Assembly: GCA_900320435.1 (NCBI GenBank)
Contig: ONSH01000006.1
Location: forward strand, 1-35,301
Direction of reading: 5' to 3'
DNA length: 35,301 bases
Source of the DNA: an uncultured Prevotellaceae bacterium
GTDB lineage: Bacteria; Bacteroidota; Bacteroidia; Bacteroidales; Bacteroidaceae
Shown: positions 33,232 to 35,301 of the stretch, piece after piece
How the letters are laid out: every line of letters begins with the position of its first letter
Position numbering within the stretch: the stretch's first letter is position 1
Program-made: the position numbers and the translations under genes
Notes under the pieces: generated by a model
The model's database searches: none
What the model saw: only the letters and a program-made list of their open reading frames with translations
Told to the model about the DNA's origin: nothing

Positions 33232-34079
33232 AGAAGTTGCTTTTGATGGCAGGTCTGGTGCTTATGGCTTCCGCCTGCAGTGACCGCAAGGGTGCGTCTG
33301 ATGCCGTGCAGCAGCAGCGCGACTCTCTGCAAGCCGTCATCAATGCCAAAGACGGCGAATTGAACGACCTTATGGGCACGTTCTACGAGGTTCAGGAGGG
33401 CATCAGCCGCATCAATCAGGCCGAGGGTCGCGTCGCTGTGGCCGACGGCAATGTGGAGGCTGCCGGCAATAAGGCCATCATCCGCGAGAACATGCAGTAT
33501 ATCGAGGAGACGATGCAGCGTCAGCGCGAGCTCATCGCGCAGCTCAAGCAGAAGCTTCAGTCGTCCACCGTCAATGTGGACAAGCTGCGCAAGACCGTCG
33601 CTGCCCTGGAGCAGCAGGTGCAGGAGCAGGCTGCCCGCATTCAGGAGCTCGAGGCCCAGCTGGCCGAGAAGAATATCGTCATCGTGCATCAGTCCGATTC
33701 CATCGCCGCGCTCAGCTCCGACGTCAGTGAGCTCACGACGCAGAATCAGCAGCAGGCTGCCACTCTGGCGGCTCAGGAGCAGGACCTCAACAGCGCCTGG
33801 TTTGTCTTCGGCACCAAAGCCGAGCTCACCGAGCAGAAGATTCTGCAGAAGGGCGAGGTGCTGCGCTCCGAGGATTTCGCCACCGACTATTTCACCAAGG
33901 TGGACATCCGTCAGACGCAGAACATCAAGTTCTATTCCAAGAGCGCCAAGATGCTCACCACGCATCCCGCCGGCTCTTACCGTCTGAGCAAGAACGATGC
34001 CGGCGAGTACGAGCTGCACATCCTCAACACGCAGAAGTTCTGGAGCGTGAGCCGCTTCCTCGTGGTGCAGGTGAAATAA
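33228..34079 (+). CDS. Coiled-coil lipoprotein (possibly Cbp1-like)
   Basis: This 283-residue lipoprotein has lipobox ASAC (Cys17) and signal MKKLLLMAGLVLMA. Residues 25-200 are heptad-rich coiled coil (QRQRELIAQLKQKLQSS, VAALEQQVQEQAARIQELEA). A compact C-terminal domain follows (AWFVFGTKAELTEQKILQKG, TDYFTKVDIRQTQNIKFYSK, GSYRL, SRFLVVQVK). I believe this family is sometimes annotated as Cbp1-type collagen-binding adhesin in Bacteroides; that name is recalled, not shown here. Gene position (4-nt overlap with rsmI, AI-2E-family gene 33 nt downstream) gives no functional clue. A periplasmic spacer or adhesin role is possible. Confidence 0.7.
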   Translation: MKKLLLMAGLVLMASACSDRKGASDAVQQQRDSLQAVINAKDGELNDLMGTFYEVQEGISRINQAEGRVAVADGNVEAAGNKAIIRENMQYIEETMQRQRELIAQLKQKLQSSTVNVDKLRKTVAALEQQVQEQAARIQELEAQLAEKNIVIVHQSDSIAALSSDVSELTTQNQQQAATLAAQEQDLNSAWFVFGTKAELTEQKILQKGEVLRSEDFATDYFTKVDIRQTQNIKFYSKSAKMLTTHPAGSYRLSKNDAGEYELHILNTQKFWSVSRFLVVQVK

Positions 34080-34112
34080 CAGGTTTTAACGCATAATTTA
34101 AGGGCCAACATC

Positions 34113-35186
34113 ATGTTGCAGGGTGAGATTACTTTCGACAGAGTGGTGCGTTGGGTGCTCACGGCGCTCGGCTTCTTTGTCGTCTACACTCTGCTCGACG
34201 TCTTGAGCGGCGTGCTTTGGCAGTTCTTCCTGGCTTGGGTGCTGGCTTACTTCACTTATCCGCTCGTGGTCTTCCTGGAGCGCCGCTGCCGCATCCGCTG
34301 GCGTGTGGTGAGCATCCTGGTGGCCATGCTGATGGTGCTCTCGCTGGTGGCCCTCTTTGTGGTGCTCACCGTGCCGCCCATGGTGCGCGAGGTGTCGCGT
34401 CTGACCGACGACGTGTTGCTTTTTGTGCAGCGTTGGATTGGCGAGAACAACGTCTATGAGCAGATTCAGGCTTTGGTGCAGAACGAGGAGATGCAGCGCA
34501 AGATGCTGAAAGTCCTGGAGCACGACGGCACGTTGGATGCTTTCCGCTACATCGCTCTGCAGGCGTGGGATTTCCTGTCGCAGACGGCGCAGATTCTCAT
34601 CGGCGTGGTCAACGTCTTCGTGGTGTTCCTTTATTTCTTCTTCATCCTCCTGGACTACGAGACGTTCTCCGAGGGTTGGCAGCGCCTCATTCCCAAGGAC
34701 AACCGTCCGGCCGTCGTGCAGCTCCTGGAGGAGGTGGAGGACAGCATGAACCGCTACTTCCGCGGCCAGGGCCTGATTGCTCTGTTGGTCGGCATCGGCT
34801 TTGCAATAGGTTTTTCCATTGTGGGCCTGCCTATGGCGGTCGGTGTGGGCCTGTTTATCGGCCTGCTCAACATGGTGCCTTATCTCCAGATGCTCGGCAT
34901 CTTCCCTGTCACAGTCTTGGCTCTGCTGAAGGCGTCGGACACGGGCGAGAGTTTCTGGGTCATCATCGGCCTTTGCGCCATTGTCTTTGCTGTGGTGCAG
35001 TCGCTTCAGGACTTGGTGCTCACCCCGAAGATTATGGGCAAAGCCATGGGCATGAACCCTGCGGTCATCCTGCTCTCGCTCTCGGTGTGGGGCTGTCTCT
35101 TGGGCTTCATTGGTCTGGTGATTGCCTTGCCTCTGACGATGTTGTGTTTCACATATTATAAAAGGTTTGTACTGAAGGAAAAATAA
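34113..35186 (+). CDS. AI-2E family transporter
   Basis: This 357-residue inner-membrane protein belongs to the AI-2E/PerM/TqsA family, with about seven to eight helices in the usual layout. An N-terminal helix pair (GFFVVYTLLDVLSGVLW, FFLAWVLAYFTYPLVVFLE) and VVSILVAMLMVLSLVALFVV come first. An amphipathic linker with FVQRWIGENNVYEQIQALVQ follows, then a C-terminal half containing IGLLNMVPYLQMLGIFPV (the family PY motif) and VQSLQDLVLTPKIMGKAMGMNP. Members include an autoinducer-2 exporter and Na+/H+ antiporters; the substrate here is unknown. tRNA-Leu starts 28 nt after its stop with no visible separate promoter. Confidence 0.9.
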   Translation: MLQGEITFDRVVRWVLTALGFFVVYTLLDVLSGVLWQFFLAWVLAYFTYPLVVFLERRCRIRWRVVSILVAMLMVLSLVALFVVLTVPPMVREVSRLTDDVLLFVQRWIGENNVYEQIQALVQNEEMQRKMLKVLEHDGTLDAFRYIALQAWDFLSQTAQILIGVVNVFVVFLYFFFILLDYETFSEGWQRLIPKDNRPAVVQLLEEVEDSMNRYFRGQGLIALLVGIGFAIGFSIVGLPMAVGVGLFIGLLNMVPYLQMLGIFPVTVLALLKASDTGESFWVIIGLCAIVFAVVQSLQDLVLTPKIMGKAMGMNPAVILLSLSVWGCLLGFIGLVIALPLTMLCFTYYKRFVLKEK

Positions 35187-35214
35187 AAAGAGCGCGCGGC
35201 AGTGCCGTGCTTCT

Positions 35215-35299
35215 GCCCAGATGGTGGAATTGGTAGACACGAGGGACTTAAAATCCCTTGACCATTGCGGTCGTACGGGTTCGAGTCCCGTTCCGGGCA
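35215..35299 (+). tRNA. tRNA-Leu(TAA)
   Basis: This 85-nt class II tRNA begins GCCCAGATGGTGGAATTGGT. The anticodon stem AGGGA/TCCCT holds loop CTTAAAA with anticodon TAA (35249-35251). The variable arm TTGACCATTGCGGTCGT is followed by T arm ACGGGTTCGAGTCCCGT. Acceptor GCCCAGA faces TCCGGGC, leaving an A-C mismatch at the fifth pair. CCA is not encoded as far as seen; the window ends 2 nt after the discriminator A. Confidence 0.93.
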
Positions 35300-35301
35300 C
35301 A

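Noticed and set aside
34098..35300. Minus-strand open frame of 400 codons starting in tRNA-Leu
   Set aside because: Its first residues are the antisense translation of the tRNA, a well-known false protein, and the rest is antisense to the AI-2E-family gene.

Overview
The window looks like a chromosomal segment of a Bacteroidales bacterium, most likely Prevotellaceae-like. Pointers are repeated promoter elements of the Bacteroidetes type (TAnnTTTG), a porQ-cmk-ispH gene set with the type IX secretion protein PorQ, an exbB-X-exbD-exbD cluster, lipoproteins with acidic residues after the lipobox cysteine, PCMD and calycin-like secreted proteins, and a GlsB-like lipid acyltransferase. GC content looks moderately high by eye. 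No phage, insertion sequence, CRISPR array or resistance gene is visible. Genus assignment is inference.

Region 1 (1-7463, all +) is the accessory part: a lipoprotein cut by the window edge, a small outer-membrane beta-barrel protein, and three secreted proteins built from PCMD-type, calycin-like and small beta domains. Two of them are tandem paralogues, and the largest (973 aa) looks like a fusion of the other two architectures plus extra modules. It ends at a strong terminator that directly abuts the next promoter.

Region 2 (7591-15158, all +) is a tightly packed eight-gene run: a membrane-anchored AraC-like regulator, a small secreted protein, a GlsB-like acyltransferase, dGTPase (dgt), dUTPase (dut), a TPR protein, a DUF4292 lipoprotein and an EnvC-like murein hydrolase activator. 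Junctions are 4-nt overlaps, zero gaps or a few nucleotides, so one transcript could couple membrane lipid, nucleotide-pool and cell-wall functions. A divergent argE-like M20 peptidase overlaps its 3' end.

Region 3 (16281-21074, +) carries a long-chain acyl-CoA ligase, release factor 2 without its usual frameshift site, a CYTH triphosphate-tunnel protein and a sodium-dependent NSS transporter. Convergent to it, porQ-cmk-ispH runs on the minus strand (23673-21081).

Region 4 (23841-29104, +) holds tonB, a polyprenyl synthetase, tatD, tRNA-Ser(GGA), and exbB with an extra membrane protein and two exbD genes: together the energising machinery for TonB-dependent uptake. A perfect inverted repeat lies inside the start of the polyprenyl synthetase gene.

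Region 5 (29105-35301) holds tRNA-Lys(TTT) with a duplicated 3' end, class I fumarase flanked on both sides by heptanucleotide repeats, hflX divergent from rsmI, a coiled-coil lipoprotein, an AI-2E-family membrane protein and tRNA-Leu(TAA) at the right edge. There is no gene-free stretch above 300 bases except 29105-29477, which holds a tRNA, two terminators and repeats.
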